64,000 nt of DNA from Nocardiopsis eucommiae (GCA_018388625.1 CP074402.1:3720001-3784000), one strand, 5' to 3'. Positions 38,808-51,602 are shown, numbered from the stretch's first letter. The notes: generated from the sequence alone by a model not told the origin. Numbers and translations are program-made.

Positions 38808-40198
38808 ATGACGCTGGTTGCCGGAATCGACAGTTCGACCCAGTCCTGCAAGATCGTGGTCTGCGACGCCACCACCGGAAAGGTGGTGCGCGAGGGCCGC
38901 GCGCCGCACCCCGACGGAACCGAGACCGATCCCGCTCACTGGTGGACGGCGCTGACGACGGCCTCCTCGGGGCTGCTCGACGGCGTCGCGGCCGTGTCCG
39001 TGGCCGGACAGCAGCACGGCATGGTGGTGGTGGACGAGGACGGCCGGGTGGTGCGGCCCGCCCTGCTGTGGAACGACGCCCGCTCCGCCGGGGCCGCGCG
39101 CGACCTGGTCGAGGAGCTCGGCGGCCCCGGGGCCTGGGCGGACGCGGTGAGCAACGTGCCGGTGGCCAGTCTGACGGTCACCAAACTCCGCTGGCTCGCC
39201 CAGAACGAACCGGACCACGCCGCCCGGACGCGCGGGGTGATGCTCCCCACGACTGGCTGACCTGGCGGCTGGGCGGGGCCCGCACCGCGCCGACCACCGA
39301 CCGGGGCGACGCCTCGGGCACCGGGTACTGGTCGCCCTCCGAAGGCGCCTACCGCACCGACCTGCTCGTCCGCGCCTTCGGCCGCGAACTCGACCTGCCC
39401 CGGGTGGCGGCTCCCTCGGAACCGGTGGGTCACACCCCCGAGGGAGCCGTCATCGGCCCCGGCACCGGCGACAACATGGGCACCGCGCTGGGGCTGGGCC
39501 TGCGGCCCGGTGACGCCGTGGTCTCGCTCGGCACCAGCGGGACCGTGTTCGCGGCGCACGACCGGCCCGCCCACGACCCCACCGGCACCGTCTGCGGGTT
39601 CGCGGACGCCACGGGCGGGTTCCTGCCGCTGGCCTGCACCCTGAACGCGGCGCGGGTGCTCAGCGCCACCGCCGCGATGCTCGGCACCGGCCTGGCCGGG
39701 CTGGACGCCCTCGCGCTGAACGCCGAACCCGGCGCCGGCGGGGTCGTCCTGCTGCCCTACCTGGACGGGGAGCGGACCCCGGAGCTTCCGCACGCGACGG
39801 GCTCACTGCACGGACTGACGCGCGACAACATGCGTCCGGAGAACATCGCGCGCGCCGCCGTCGAGGGCATGCTCTGCGGACTGGCCGACGGCCTGGCCGC
39901 GATGACCGCGAGCGGGGTCCCGGTCGAGCGTGTCCTGCTCGTCGGCGGCGGTGCCCGGTCCGCGGCCGTGCGGGCCGTGGCGCCGCTCGTGCTGGGCGCG
40001 CCGATCGTGGTGCCGCCCGCCGCCGAGTACGTGGCCATCGGCGCGGCCCGTCAGGCCGCCTGGACCCTCGCCGGAACCGCCGAACCCCCGGTGTGGCCCC
40101 TGGGCGCGCCGGAGGAGGAGTCCAGCCACGCCCCCGACGTGGGCCTGCGGGTGCGTGAACGCTACGCCGAGCACCGCCGCGCCACCCACGGGGTCTGA
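38808..40198 (+). CDS. xylB: Xylulokinase
   Basis: About 463 residues, FGGY kinase. [20 protein letters not shown] (phosphate 1 loop), [15 protein letters not shown] with the catalytic-site His/Gln/Met block, [10 protein letters not shown] (phosphate 2) and [18 protein letters not shown] near the end. Phosphorylates D-xylulose. A one-base loss near 39250 splits [15 protein letters not shown] 38808, 41 bases after the SorC gene, probably co-transcribed. Confidence 0.92.
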
Positions 40199-40203
40199 CC
40201 GGC

Positions 40204-40221
40204 CCCCGCCACGGAGCGGGG
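40204..40221 (+). terminator. Short hairpin after xylB
   Basis: CCCCGC-CACGGA-GCGGGG, a 6-bp stem just past the xylB stop. Weak as a terminator. Confidence 0.35.
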
Positions 40222-40280
40222 ATTCGGTACCCTGTTCCGTCGCGGACCGGGCAGAACGGACACGAGTGGCGGGAGAGCAC

Positions 40281-42127
<1,847 letters not shown>

Positions 42128-42139
42128 CCCGGGGCGGGG

Positions 42140-43912
42140 TCAGGCGCCGATCCGTGCCCGGACCTCGGCGGCCTCCCGCACGGCCTCGGCGGCCTCGTAC
42201 GCCTCCAGCGCCCGGCCCAGTTCCGCGCGGGCGGCGTCCGGGTCACGGTCCGCGACGGCGTCGGCGCGCGCCACGTACACGTCTCCGACCCGGCGCTGGT
42301 CTCCGAGCAGGCGGTGCGACGCGACCGCCCCGTCGTACTCCTCCAGCGCCTCGTCGAGCCGCCCCTGGTACACCCTCAGGTCGGCCAGGGCCTTGTGGGT
42401 GCGGGCCCGGTTCTGGTGGTCGTCCTCTGGCAGCAGGCCCAAGGCACGGAGGATGAGCCGTTCGGCCTCCGGCAGCCGCCCGGCTCCCAGATGGGCCAGG
42501 CCCTCCTTGCGCACCATGATGTGCAGTGCCCTCGGGTCCACCGGGTCCATGCCCTCGGCGATCCGGGTCGCGGCGGCGAAGTGCCCGCTCGCGGCGTCGT
42601 ACCGGCCCTCGTCCGCCTCGACGTCCGCGAGGGCGTCGAGCGCGGTGAGCCGCACGAGCGGGTGCGCGTCCTCCGCGAGTTCCAGGGCGAGTGCGGCCTC
42701 ACGGCGCGCCTCTGCCCCGTTGCGGTCCCGGCGGTAGGCGATGGCCGTCTGCACGTGGAGCCGGGCCGGTTCGAGGCGGTGGGTCCCCTCGGTCGCCCTG
42801 ACCAGGGGCGCCTGGGCGTCGACCACGTCGGCGAAGGAGCCGGAGAGGAACCAGGAGGCCCACAGCACCTCGCACAGTTCGGCCGCCATCGCGTGGCGCC
42901 CGGTCTCCACGGCGTCGAGGACCACCCGGACCAGGGTGCGGCGTTCGACGGACAGCGCCCGCCGCGCCTCCTCGACCGTCGCGAAGGAGCGGGCCGCACG
43001 GGCACCGTCCGGGAAGGCGGACCAGCCGTCGAGGTCCCTCTGGAGCCAACGACCGGGCATCAGGCGCCGGTGCGCGGCGTAGGCGATCGCGTAGTAGTGG
43101 GCGAGGACGCGTTCGGGTGTGTCCCCGGCCTGTTCCGGGTCGGGAAGGAAGGTCGAGCGCATGCTCCGCGTCGGGAACCGGTACCGGGGCGGTCCCTCCC
43201 CGGCACCCCGGACCAGGACCCCCCGTTCGACCAACACGTCCAGCCGGGCGCGGACCTCGACCGGATCCGTCCCGGGGCCGAGGAGCGACACGGCCAGGTC
43301 CACGCCGAAGTCGCTGTCGGGATGCTGCGCGAGCAGGACCGCCAGCGCCCGCCGGTCCCCCGTCAGCCCGGCGAAGTCAGCGCGGTCACGCGGCTGGTGG
43401 CCGGGGACGGCCGCCGCTCCGAAGGTGTGCCGGTGCGCGGCGGCCAGCGGGTCCCCGGTTCTGAGGAGGCGTTCGGTGACGACGTCGAAGGCGTAGTCGG
43501 CGATCAGCCCGGGATTGCCCCGGGCCGCGGACACGAAGTCGGCCACCCTGACCCGGTCCCGTTCACCGTCCACGGCGATCTTGGCCTGCTGGAGGAACAT
43601 CGTGGTGGCGTCCGCGTCCGACAGCCCCTGCAGTGTGACGTCCTCCCAGTCGACGTGTCTGATCCGGCGCAGGTCCTCCCGGCCCAGGGTCCTCAGATCG
43701 AACCGGTGGGAGCCGGTGACCACGGTGAGGCTGCCCGGGGAGGTCGCGAGGAAGGGAAGGGCCTCCGTGATGCTGCGGGGCGCGTCCACCATCACCGCGA
43801 CCCCGCTCCGCCACCGTGCGCTCCGATGCAGCATCTCCCACCGCCGTTCCGGGGTGGCCGGAACGTCCGCCTCCGGAACCCCCATGAGGCGGAGGAACTG
43901 CGCGACGGCCAC
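42140..43912 (-). CDS. NB-ARC-like/TPR protein lacking a P-loop
   Basis: 590 residues. The N-terminal part resembles the second half of an NB-ARC/STAND NTPase: VAVMVDAPRSITEALPFL is where Walker B is expected and TVVTGSHRF is the sensor, followed by a winged-helix-like segment. From about residue 330 on, TPR-type helical repeats (YDAASGHFAAATRIAEGM, LPEAERLILRALGLLPEDD, LDEALEEYDGAVASHRLLGD). No Walker A motif is present in frame or just upstream, so the start may be missing or the gene truncated. GTG 43912 has GAGG upstream; ATG 44000 in another frame is an alternative. Confidence 0.6.
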   Translation of the reverse strand: MAVAQFLRLMGVPEADVPATPERRWEMLHRSARWRSGVAVMVDAPRSITEALPFLATSPGSLTVVTGSHRFDLRTLGREDLRRIRHVDWEDVTLQGLSDADATTMFLQQAKIAVDGERDRVRVADFVSAARGNPGLIADYAFDVVTERLLRTGDPLAAAHRHTFGAAAVPGHQPRDRADFAGLTGDRRALAVLLAQHPDSDFGVDLAVSLLGPGTDPVEVRARLDVLVERGVLVRGAGEGPPRYRFPTRSMRSTFLPDPEQAGDTPERVLAHYYAIAYAAHRRLMPGRWLQRDLDGWSAFPDGARAARSFATVEEARRALSVERRTLVRVVLDAVETGRHAMAAELCEVLWASWFLSGSFADVVDAQAPLVRATEGTHRLEPARLHVQTAIAYRRDRNGAEARREAALALELAEDAHPLVRLTALDALADVEADEGRYDAASGHFAAATRIAEGMDPVDPRALHIMVRKEGLAHLGAGRLPEAERLILRALGLLPEDDHQNRARTHKALADLRVYQGRLDEALEEYDGAVASHRLLGDQRRVGDVYVARADAVADRDPDAARAELGRALEAYEAAEAVREAAEVRARIGA

Positions 43913-44094
43913 GTCCGGGTCCTCGCGGGTGGCCGCCTCCGGCCACGGTCTCCGACGTGCTCGCGGGCGGGATCAGGGCCTCGGTCCCCTCATGTGCCAT
44001 CCGCTCGGAGCGTGCCCGTGACCCCCGGGCCCCGCTGCCCTAGCGTGGGGCGCACACCCCACGCCTCCCGGTGGGCACACACGGAACGGTGAAC

Positions 44095-45040
44095 ATGAAC
44101 GACACCCCGCTGCGCCGTCTGGGCGCCTCCGACCTCTGGGTCAGCCCCTGAACCTGGGCGGAAACGTCTTCGGGTGGACCGCCGACGAGGCCGCCTCCTT
44201 CGCGATCCTGGACGCCTACCGCGCGGCGGGGGCAACTTCCTCGACACGGCCGACTCGTACTCGGCCTGGATCGAGGGACACACCGGCGGCGAGTCCGAGG
44301 GGGTGATCGGCCGGTGGCTGGCCAGCCGGGGCACGGGCGACACGGTGATCGCGACCAAGGTCAGTCAGCACCCCCGGTTTCCCGGCCTGTCCGCCGAGAA
44401 CGTCCGGGCCGCCGCCGAGGCCTCGCTCCGACGGCTCGGCGTGGAGACCATCGACCTCTACTACGCGCACTTCGAGGACCCCGACACCCCCGTGGCGGAG
44501 AGCGCCGAGGCCTTCTCCTCCCTGGTCGACGAGGGCAGGATCAGGTACGTGGGCCTGTCCAACCACGCTCCGGAGCGCGTCCGGGAGTGGCTGGCGGCCT
44601 GTGACCGGAACGGGTGGCACCGCCCGGTGTGCGTGCAGGCGCACTACAACCTCGTCGAACGCGGCGTCGAGCGGGACCTGGTGCCGGCGGCCCTGGACGA
44701 GGGACTGGCGCTGCTTCCCTACTTCGGTCTGGCGCGGGGCTTCCTCACCGGCAAGTACCGCCCGGGCTCGACGGAGGCCTCCAGCCCCCGTGCCGCCAGC
44801 GCCCGCGCCTATCTGGAGCACCCGCGAGGGGAGCGGGTCCTGTCGGCTCTGGACACGATCGCGGCCGCACGGTCGGCGGAGCCCGCGACGGTGGCCCTGG
44901 CCTGGCTGGTCGACCGCCCCGGGGTGACCTCGGTGCTCTCCAGCGCCCGTGACCTGGGACAGTTGGAGGGGCTGCTGGCCCTGGCGGACCTGCGCCTGAC
45001 CGCCGAGGAGACCGAGCTCCTGGACACGGCCTCGAACTGA
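44095..45040 (+). CDS. Aldo/keto reductase (second)
   Basis: About 315 residues. [14 protein letters not shown] holds the catalytic Asp/Tyr, [10 protein letters not shown] the Lys, and [10 protein letters not shown] the His position. [16 protein letters not shown] is the cofactor-binding end. One-base losses near 44150 (after LWVSP) and near 44226. ATG 44095. The YajO/AKR11-like group; substrate unknown. Converges on metX. Confidence 0.85.
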
Positions 45041-45059
45041 CCCCGTCCGACCCGGCTGG

Positions 45060-45083
45060 GCACGCGGGCCGGAGCCCGCGTGC
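45060..45083. terminator. Terminator between aldo/keto reductase and metX
   Basis: Perfect 10-bp stem GCACGCGGGC/GCCCGCGTGC with loop CGGA, between convergent stop codons. Confidence 0.8.
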
Positions 45084-46286
45084 TCACCCGGTGGCGGCGA
45101 GCAGCTCCGCGACCAGGGCGGCGACCTGCTCCGTCTCGACGAGGAAGCCGTCGTGGCCGTGGGGTGACTCGATCACCCGCACCTGACCGGGCCGGGGCAG
45201 GTGGCGGGCGATCTCCCGCTGTTGCGAGAGCGGGTAGAGGTGGTCGCTGTCGACCCCCGCCACGAGGGTCCGCTCCGGCAGCGTGGCCAGCGCCGCCGCC
45301 ACCCCTCCGCGCCCGCGTCCGACGTCGTGCCCGTTCATCGCCTCGGTGAGCAGCACGTAGCTGGCCGGGTCGAAGCGGCGGGCCAGCTTCCACGCCTGGT
45401 GGTCGAGGTAGGACTCCACGGCGTACCGCCCCTCGGCGCCGGGGTCCTCGCCCCTTTGCGCGGCCCGGCCGAAGCGCGCGTCGAACTCGCCCGCTCCTCG
45501 GTACGTGACGTGGGCGATCCGGCGCGCCACCCCGAGACCGTCCACCGGTGTGCGGCCGGTGGAGTGGTAGTCGCCACCGAACCAGTCCGGGTCCGCTCGT
45601 ACGGCGTGCAGCTGCGGGGCGGCCCAGGCGATCTGCCAGGCCGTCGTGGCGGCGGGGCAGGCCAGGACCAGCGCGCCGCGCACCCGCTCGGGAAGGGTGA
45701 TGGCCCACTCCAGGGCGCGCATCCCTCCCATGGAGCCGCCGAGTACCGCCGCCCACGCGTCCACGCCGAGCGCGTCGGCGAGCGCCTCCTCCGCGCGGAC
45801 GGTGTCGCGCAGGGTGATCCGGGGGAACCGGCTCCCCCACGGACGACCGTCGGGGGCGTCGGACGACGGTCCGGTACTGCCCTGGCAGCCGCCCAGGACG
45901 TTGGGGGCCACCACCAGGTAGCGGTCGGTGTCCAGGGCGCGTCCGGGGCCGACGATCCCCTCCCACCAACCGGGGCTGGGGTGACCGGGTTCGGCTGGCC
46001 CGGCCAGGTGGGCGTCGCCGGTGAGGGCGTGCAGGACCAGCACCGCGTTGGTTCCCTCGGGGTTGAGGCGCCCCCAGGTCTGGTAGGCCAGGCGGACCTC
46101 GGGCAGGTGTTCCCCCGACTCCAGTTCCAGGGGTCGGTCCCATCGGACCCAGCGACGTCGGCCGACCGGGTCGCCCTCGCGCCAGCCGCCCCGGGCGGGC
46201 CTGGGCGCGGCCGGAACACGCGGGTCGGGGTCCGGCCCGTCCTGGCGCGGACGGGCCGGACCCACCGGTCGCGGACGACCGGTCAC
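45084..46286 (-). CDS. metX: Homoserine O-acetyltransferase
   Basis: 400 residues, intact. Alpha/beta-hydrolase fold. VLVLHALTGDAHLAG near residue 75, nucleophile elbow LGGSMGGMRALEWA (catalytic Ser), catalytic Asp in VDSDHLYPL and His in SPHGHDGFL. Acetylates homoserine for direct sulfhydrylation. GTG 46286 overlaps the metY stop (GTGA), so the two are co-translated. The N-terminal 35 residues are Pro/Arg-rich and longer than usual. Confidence 0.95.
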   Translation of the reverse strand: MTGRPRPVGPARPRQDGPDPDPRVPAAPRPARGGWREGDPVGRRRWVRWDRPLELESGEHLPEVRLAYQTWGRLNPEGTNAVLVLHALTGDAHLAGPAEPGHPSPGWWEGIVGPGRALDTDRYLVVAPNVLGGCQGSTGPSSDAPDGRPWGSRFPRITLRDTVRAEEALADALGVDAWAAVLGGSMGGMRALEWAITLPERVRGALVLACPAATTAWQIAWAAPQLHAVRADPDWFGGDYHSTGRTPVDGLGVARRIAHVTYRGAGEFDARFGRAAQRGEDPGAEGRYAVESYLDHQAWKLARRFDPASYVLLTEAMNGHDVGRGRGGVAAALATLPERTLVAGVDSDHLYPLSQQREIARHLPRPGQVRVIESPHGHDGFLVETEQVAALVAELLAATG

Positions 46287-47599
46287 TGGTGCGCCTTGGC
46301 GGCGCGGAAACCGAGTTCGAGGTCGGCACGCAGGTCGTCGACGTGTTCCAGGCCCACCGCCAGGCGCACCAGACCGGGGGTGACCCCGGCGCTGGCCTGT
46401 TCCTCGGGGGCGAGCTGGCTGTGGGTGGTGCTGGCCGGGTGCACGATGAGGCTGCGCACGTCTCCGATGTTGACGAGCTGGCTGAACAGCTCGGTGCCGT
46501 CGACGAAGGCCCGTCCGGCGTCCACTCCCCCGCGCAGTTCGAAGGACAGGACCGCTCCCGCACCACGGGGCAGGTACTTCTGGGCCAGCGCGTGGTGGGG
46601 GCTGGAGGGCAGGCCCGCGTAGTGGACGCGCTCGACCTCGTCCCGTCCCTCCAGCCACGCGGCGAGCGCCCGGGTGTTGCCGACGTGGCGGTCGATCCGC
46701 AGTGAGAGGGTCTCGACGCCCTGCAGCACCAGGAAGGAGTTGAACGGGGCGATGGCGGCGCCGGTGTCGCGCAGCAGCTGGACGCGGAGCTTGGCGGCGT
46801 ACGCGCCGGGGCCGAGCGCCTCCCAGTACCTGAGCCCGTGGTAGCTGGGATCGGGCTCCACGAAGCCGGGGAAGCGGTCCCCGTGCGCGCCGAAGTCGAA
46901 GCTGCCCGCGTCCACGACCACCCCGGCCACGGTGGTGCCGTGGCCGCCGAGGTACTTGGTGGCGGAGTGCACGACGACGTCGGCGCCGAAGTCGATGGGA
47001 CGCAGCAGGTAGGGGGTGGGCACGGTGTTGTCCACGATCAGCGGGACGCCGCTCTCGTGGGCGGCGTCGGCCACCGCACGCACGTCCAGAACACGGCCGC
47101 CGGGGTTCGCGAGGGTCTCGGCGAAGTAGAGCCTCGTCTCGGGCCGGGTGGCGGCGCGCCACGACTCGGGGTCGTCCTGGTCCTCGACGAAGGTCACCTG
47201 GACGCCGAGCTTGGGGAGCGTGTGGTGGAGGAGGTTGTAGGTACCGCCGTAGAGCAGCGAGCTGGAGACCAGGTGGTCACCGGCGCCGACCAGGTTGAGC
47301 AGTGCCGAGGTGACGGCGGCCGAACCGGAGGCGAAGGCGACCGCCGCCACGCCGCCCTCCAGGGCGGCGACGCGCTGTTCGAGGACGTCCTGGGTGGGGT
47401 TGCCGATGCGGGTGTAGATGTTGCCCGGCTCGGCCAGGCTGAACAGGTCCGCGCCGTGCTGGCTGTCGCGGAAGACGTACGAGGTGGTCTGGTAGATCGG
47501 GGTGGCCCGCGCGAGGGTCGCCGGATCGGGCTCGGCCCCGGCGTGGATCTGCTGGGTCTCGAAGGACCAGGACCTGATCCGGGTGGTGTCGGTGCTCAA
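46283..47599 (-). CDS. metY: O-acetylhomoserine sulfhydrylase
   Basis: 438 residues, intact, PLP-dependent Cys/Met-metabolism family. ATPIYQTTSYVF start block, NPTQDVLEQRVAALEGGVAA, and PLP lysine in HSATKYLGGHGT. Converts O-acetylhomoserine and sulfide to homocysteine; this is where sulfide freed by the oxygenases would enter methionine. TTG 47599 follows AAAGGGG. Operator J lies 25 bases upstream. Confidence 0.95.
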   Translation of the reverse strand: MSTDTTRIRSWSFETQQIHAGAEPDPATLARATPIYQTTSYVFRDSQHGADLFSLAEPGNIYTRIGNPTQDVLEQRVAALEGGVAAVAFASGSAAVTSALLNLVGAGDHLVSSSLLYGGTYNLLHHTLPKLGVQVTFVEDQDDPESWRAATRPETRLYFAETLANPGGRVLDVRAVADAAHESGVPLIVDNTVPTPYLLRPIDFGADVVVHSATKYLGGHGTTVAGVVVDAGSFDFGAHGDRFPGFVEPDPSYHGLRYWEALGPGAYAAKLRVQLLRDTGAAIAPFNSFLVLQGVETLSLRIDRHVGNTRALAAWLEGRDEVERVHYAGLPSSPHHALAQKYLPRGAGAVLSFELRGGVDAGRAFVDGTELFSQLVNIGDVRSLIVHPASTTHSQLAPEEQASAGVTPGLVRLAVGLEHVDDLRADLELGFRAAKAHQ

Positions 47600-47623
47600 C
47601 GAACGCCCCTTTGCACATAAAGC

Positions 47624-47638
47624 CGACTGGAAAAGTAG
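47624..47638 (-). promoter_or_regulatory. Sulfur-regulon operator J (metY-metX)
   Basis: CGACT-GGAAA-AGTAG on the plus strand, 9 of 10 consensus positions, 25 bases upstream of the metY start. Confidence 0.65.
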
Positions 47639-47806
47639 GGAATCAGGGCGAGGCTAGCACTCCCCCACCAGCCCTGGCCAGGGATCAGCCGAACCCTCCC
47701 CGCGCGCGGGTGGTACCGACCGATTCAGGTGGTTTCACTTAGGGTGATCGTGCGACTCCGACGGGGCACCGCGCCCGTCCCTCAACACCACGGGAGACGA
47801 CACGAC

Positions 47807-50304
47807 ATGAGCACCGACCTTCCCGACGGCCCGGGTGACGACCCGGGCTCCTTCGACGAGTTCCTCGCGCGGTTCCTCAGCGGGTCCCGGGGGCCCGTCC
47901 GCCGCGTCGACCTCTCCAAGCTGATGGATCCCGAGGCGCAGAGGGTGGCCGACTCCGCGGTCCGGCGCACGCTGGAGAACGGCGGGGCCGACGTCGACTC
48001 CGTCCACCTGCTGTGGTCGCTCCTGCGCTACCCGCCGATCCGCGAGCTGCTGGGCCGGATCGACATCGACCTGGCCTCGCTGGAGGACGTGGTCGACCAG
48101 GCCGTCGCCCAGACGCCCCGGGCCGCGCGGGGCGCCTCCCCACGGCTCACACCGGCCGCCAAGCGCGCCTTCCTCGACTCCCTCCAGATCGCCCGCGCCA
48201 CCGGCAGCACGAGCATCAGCCCCGCGCACCTGCTGTTCGCGCTGGCGGTCAACCCCGGTGCGCCGGTCGGGCAGCTCCTGCGCGACTCCGGGGTCACACC
48301 GCAGTCGCTCCAGAAGGCCGCCGGAGCGGTGCCGGTGAGCGAACAGGGCGAGAGCGCGCCCTCCGACACGCCGCAGCTGGACGAGTTCGGCACCGACATG
48401 ACCGCGCTCGCGCGGGAGGGGCGCCTGGACCCGGTGATCGGCCGCGAGGACGAGGTCGAACAGTGCATCGAGGTGCTGGCGCGACGGCGCAAGAACAACC
48501 CGGTGCTCATCGGTGACCCGGGTGTGGGCAAGACCGCCATCGTGGAGGGCATCGCCCAGCGCATCTTCGACGACGACGTCCCGGAGACCCTGCGGGGACG
48601 GAGGCTGGTCCAGCTCGACCTGGCCGGAATCGTCGCGGGCACCCGGTACCGGGGGACTTCGAGGAACGCCTCAACGCCATCGTGGACGAGATCCGCGCGC
48701 GGTCGGACGAGCTTCTGATCTTCATCGACGAGATCCACACCCTGGTCGGAGCGGGCGCGTCCGAGGGGTCGACCAGCGCCGGGAACATGCTCAAACCCGC
48801 GCTGGCGCGGGGTGAACTGCACATCATCGGCGCGACCACCGTCGACGAGTACCGCAAGAACATCGAGAAGGACGCGGCCCTGGAGCGCCGGTTCCAGCCG
48901 ATCCAGGTGCCCGAGCCCTCCGTCCAGGACACCGTCGAGATCCTGCGCGGCCTCCGGGACCGCTACGAGGCGCACCACCAGGTGAGGTTCAGCGACGACA
49001 GCCTGGTCGCGGCGGCGGAGCTCTCCGACCGCTACGTCACCGACCGGTTCCTGCCGGACAAGGCCATCGACCTCGTCGACCAGGCCGGGGCCCGGGTCCG
49101 GCTGCGCCTGAAGACCTCCAGCTCGGCCCTGCGGGACCTGGAACGCAAGCTCAAGGACCTGGAGGAACGCAAGGAACGGGCGGTGCAGGAGGAGGACTAC
49201 GAGCGCGCCTCCGCGCTGCGCGACGAGATCAACGCGTCCAGGAGCGACGTGCACCAGGCGCGCGGCACCGGGTCGGCGGTGCCCGAGGTGGGCCCGGCCG
49301 ACATCGCGGAGGTGGTCTCGCGCAGCACCGGCATCCCGGTGGCCCAGCTGACCCAGGAGGAGCGGGACCGGCTGGTCAACCTGGAGGAGGTGCTGCACGA
49401 CCGCGTGATCGGCCAGAACGAAGCGGTCACCGCCGTCTCGGAGGCGATCCGCCGCAACCGGGCCGGACTGGGGGACCCGGACCGGCCCGTGGGCAGCTTC
49501 CTGTTCCTGGGGCCGACCGGTGTGGGCAAGACGGAGCTGGCCCGGGCCCTGGCGGAGGCGCTGTTCGGTTCCGAGGAGGCCATGGTCCGGATCGACATGA
49601 GCGAGTTCCAGGAACGGCACACCACCAGCAGGCTCACTGGGGCGCCGCCCGGGTTCGTGGGCTACGAGGAGGCGGGGCAGCTGACCGAGGCGGTCCGCCG
49701 GCACCCGTACTCGGTGCTGCTGCTCGACGAGATCGAGAAGGCCCACCCCGACGTGTTCAACCTGTTGTTGCAGCTCCTGGACGACGGTCGGCTCACCGAC
49801 GGCCAGGGCCGGACCGTGGACTTCCGGAACACGGTGGTCATCATGACCAGCAACCTGGGATCGGAGGCCATCACCGGCGGCGGCCCGATGGGCTTCACCT
49901 CGGACGGACAGATGGACCCCGACACGGAGCGCCGGGTGATGCGCCGCCTGAAGGAGGAGTTCCGCCCGGAGTTCCTGAACCGGGTGGACGAGATCATCGT
50001 CTTCAAGCAGCTGGGTGAGGACGAGATCCGGCAGATCACGACGCTGATGCTGGAGGGGACCGAGGGGCGCCTGCGCGCCCAGGACATCCAGGTGCGCTTC
50101 ACCGACGAGGCGATCGACTGGCTGTCCCGCCGCGGCTACCAGCCCGAGTTCGGTGCCCGCCCGCTGGCCCGGACCATCCAGCGCAACGTCGGCAACCGGC
50201 TCTCCCGCATGGTGCTGGACCGCCAGGTGCTGCCCGGCGACCAGGTGGTGGTCGACGTGGACGGTGAGGACCAGCTGAGCGTGTCCACCGTTCCACCGAG
50301 CTGA
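47807..50304 (+). CDS. ClpC-like AAA+ unfoldase
   Basis: About 832 residues. Clp N-terminal double repeat (to residue 150), AAA1 with Walker A GDPGVGKTAIVEG and Walker B LLIFIDEIHTL, a short UVR-type middle segment (EEDYERASALRDEI), and AAA2 with GPTGVGKTELARAL and VLLLDEIEKAHPDVFN. The short middle region favours ClpC/ClpE over ClpB. PMGF near residue 687 could be the ClpP-docking loop. A one-base loss near 48655 splits TRYRGDFEERL. ATG 47807. Smaller than housekeeping ClpC1, so possibly a paralogue. Confidence 0.9.
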
Positions 50305-50308
50305 CGCA

Positions 50309-50339
50309 CCGGGTCCCGGGGTCGCGCCCCGGGACCCGG
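50309..50339. terminator. Bidirectional terminator after clpC-like gene
   Basis: Perfect 13-bp stem (50309-50321 with 50327-50339), loop TCGCG, between convergent genes. Confidence 0.85.
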
Positions 50340-50350
50340 CTCTCAGCCGG

Positions 50351-51425
50351 TCAGACGGAGAGGCCGCTGGTGCGGATCTGGTCGCGGATCCACTCCCCGC
50401 GGGCTTGAGCGAGTCGGTGCCGGTGAACGGCCCGCCCGCGTCGCAGGTGCCGGGCTCGAAGACCGCGCCGGAGCGGAAGTCGTCCGAGAAGTTCCAGTTC
50501 ACCCAGCTGATCTGCTCCTCGGCCATGAAGTCGAGGTAGGCCTGGGCGGAGGCGAAGTCGTTAGGACCGTCGCCGGTGTGCTCCTGGGTGCCGAACTCGG
50601 TGACGAACAGGGGCAGCTCCTGTGCGGCCGCACGGAACACGTCGAAGTGCACGCCGTCGTGCGAGGCGGCGTAGAAGTGGTAGACGTACATGATGTTGTC
50701 GGCGTCCACCGGGTCGGCGACGATCTCGGAGTGGTCCGAGCCCTCCGAGACGCCCAGTGAGGACCAGGCGCGGGTGCCCACGAGCACGACCGCCTCGGGG
50801 TCCTGCGCCCGGATCACCGGGATGACCTCCTCCGAGTAGCCCTTCACCGCGTTCCAGGAGACCCCGTTGGGTTCGTTGGCGATCTCGTAGAGGACGTTGT
50901 CCTTGTCGGCGTGCTCGGCGGCGATCTCGGCGAAGAACTCCTTCGCGCGGTCCGTGTTGTGGTTGGGGTCTCCGGGCGTGAGCATGTGCCAGTCGACGAT
51001 CACGTAGAGGCCGCGCGCGGTGCCCTCCTCGATGAGCTCGTGCACCCGGTCGGTGAAGCCGCGCGGGTCGGTCTCGTAACCGCCCTCCTGGATGTACATG
51101 GACACCCGCAGCACGTCGGCACGCCAGTCCTGCGCCAACGCGTCCAGCGAGGCGTCCGTCAGACACTGGTCGTACCACTGGAGCCCGTGCGAACTCATGC
51201 CGGTGAGCTGGACCGGCTGGCCGTTCTCGTCGCAGAGTTTGAGGCCGCACACCTGGAGCTGCCCGTGCTCGTCGACGGCGTTGAGCGCGGTCTCGTCGGA
51301 GACGGGGGTGGCCTCGTCCGTGGAGCCGCCCGGGAACAGGGCGGCTCCCATCAGGAGCGCTCCCAGAGCGGTGATCCCGAGGGTCCTGAAGGGGTGTCTG
51401 CGGGGGTGGAGCGGTGACGCGCCAT
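50351..51425 (-). CDS. Secreted GH5 endoglucanase (cellulase)
   Basis: About 358 residues. Signal peptide (basic start, then ITALGALLMGAALFPGG). GH5 barrel: GLYVIVDWHML, the acid glutamate in YEIANEPNGVSWNAV, MYVYHFYAASHDG and the nucleophile in PLFVTEFGTQE. Cleaves beta-1,4-glucan outside the cell. One-base losses near 51385 (signal peptide) and near 50400 (C-terminus). ATG 51425 with GGAGG upstream. No cellulose-binding domain seen. Confidence 0.9.
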
Positions 51426-51561
51426 GGAGGACCTCCAGCGGGGTGCGGACCGGCGCCGCGCGAGGGGGTTCACGCGACCGGTATCCGGAAGGAGTGTTAC
51501 CTGAAGAAGCTAGGCTTCGGTCGCTCAGGCGTCAAGAGTGGTGACCCATGGTGATCACGGA

Positions 51562-51595
51562 CTCCGGGGAGCACCCGGTCGGGCACTCCCCGGAG
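51562..51595 (-). terminator. Terminator after Pro-rich gene
   Basis: CTCCGGGGAG (51562-51571) pairs perfectly with CTCCCCGGAG (51586-51595), just past the stop of the Pro/Glu-rich protein. Confidence 0.65.
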
Positions 51596-51602
51596 CGGCC
51601 GC

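Noticed and set aside
48028..51351. Open minus-strand frame of over 1100 codons covering the ClpC-like gene
   Set aside because: It is the antisense shadow of the ClpC-like gene in its first 800 codons; only the start (51.35 to 50.4 kb) is real and belongs to the GH5 cellulase.
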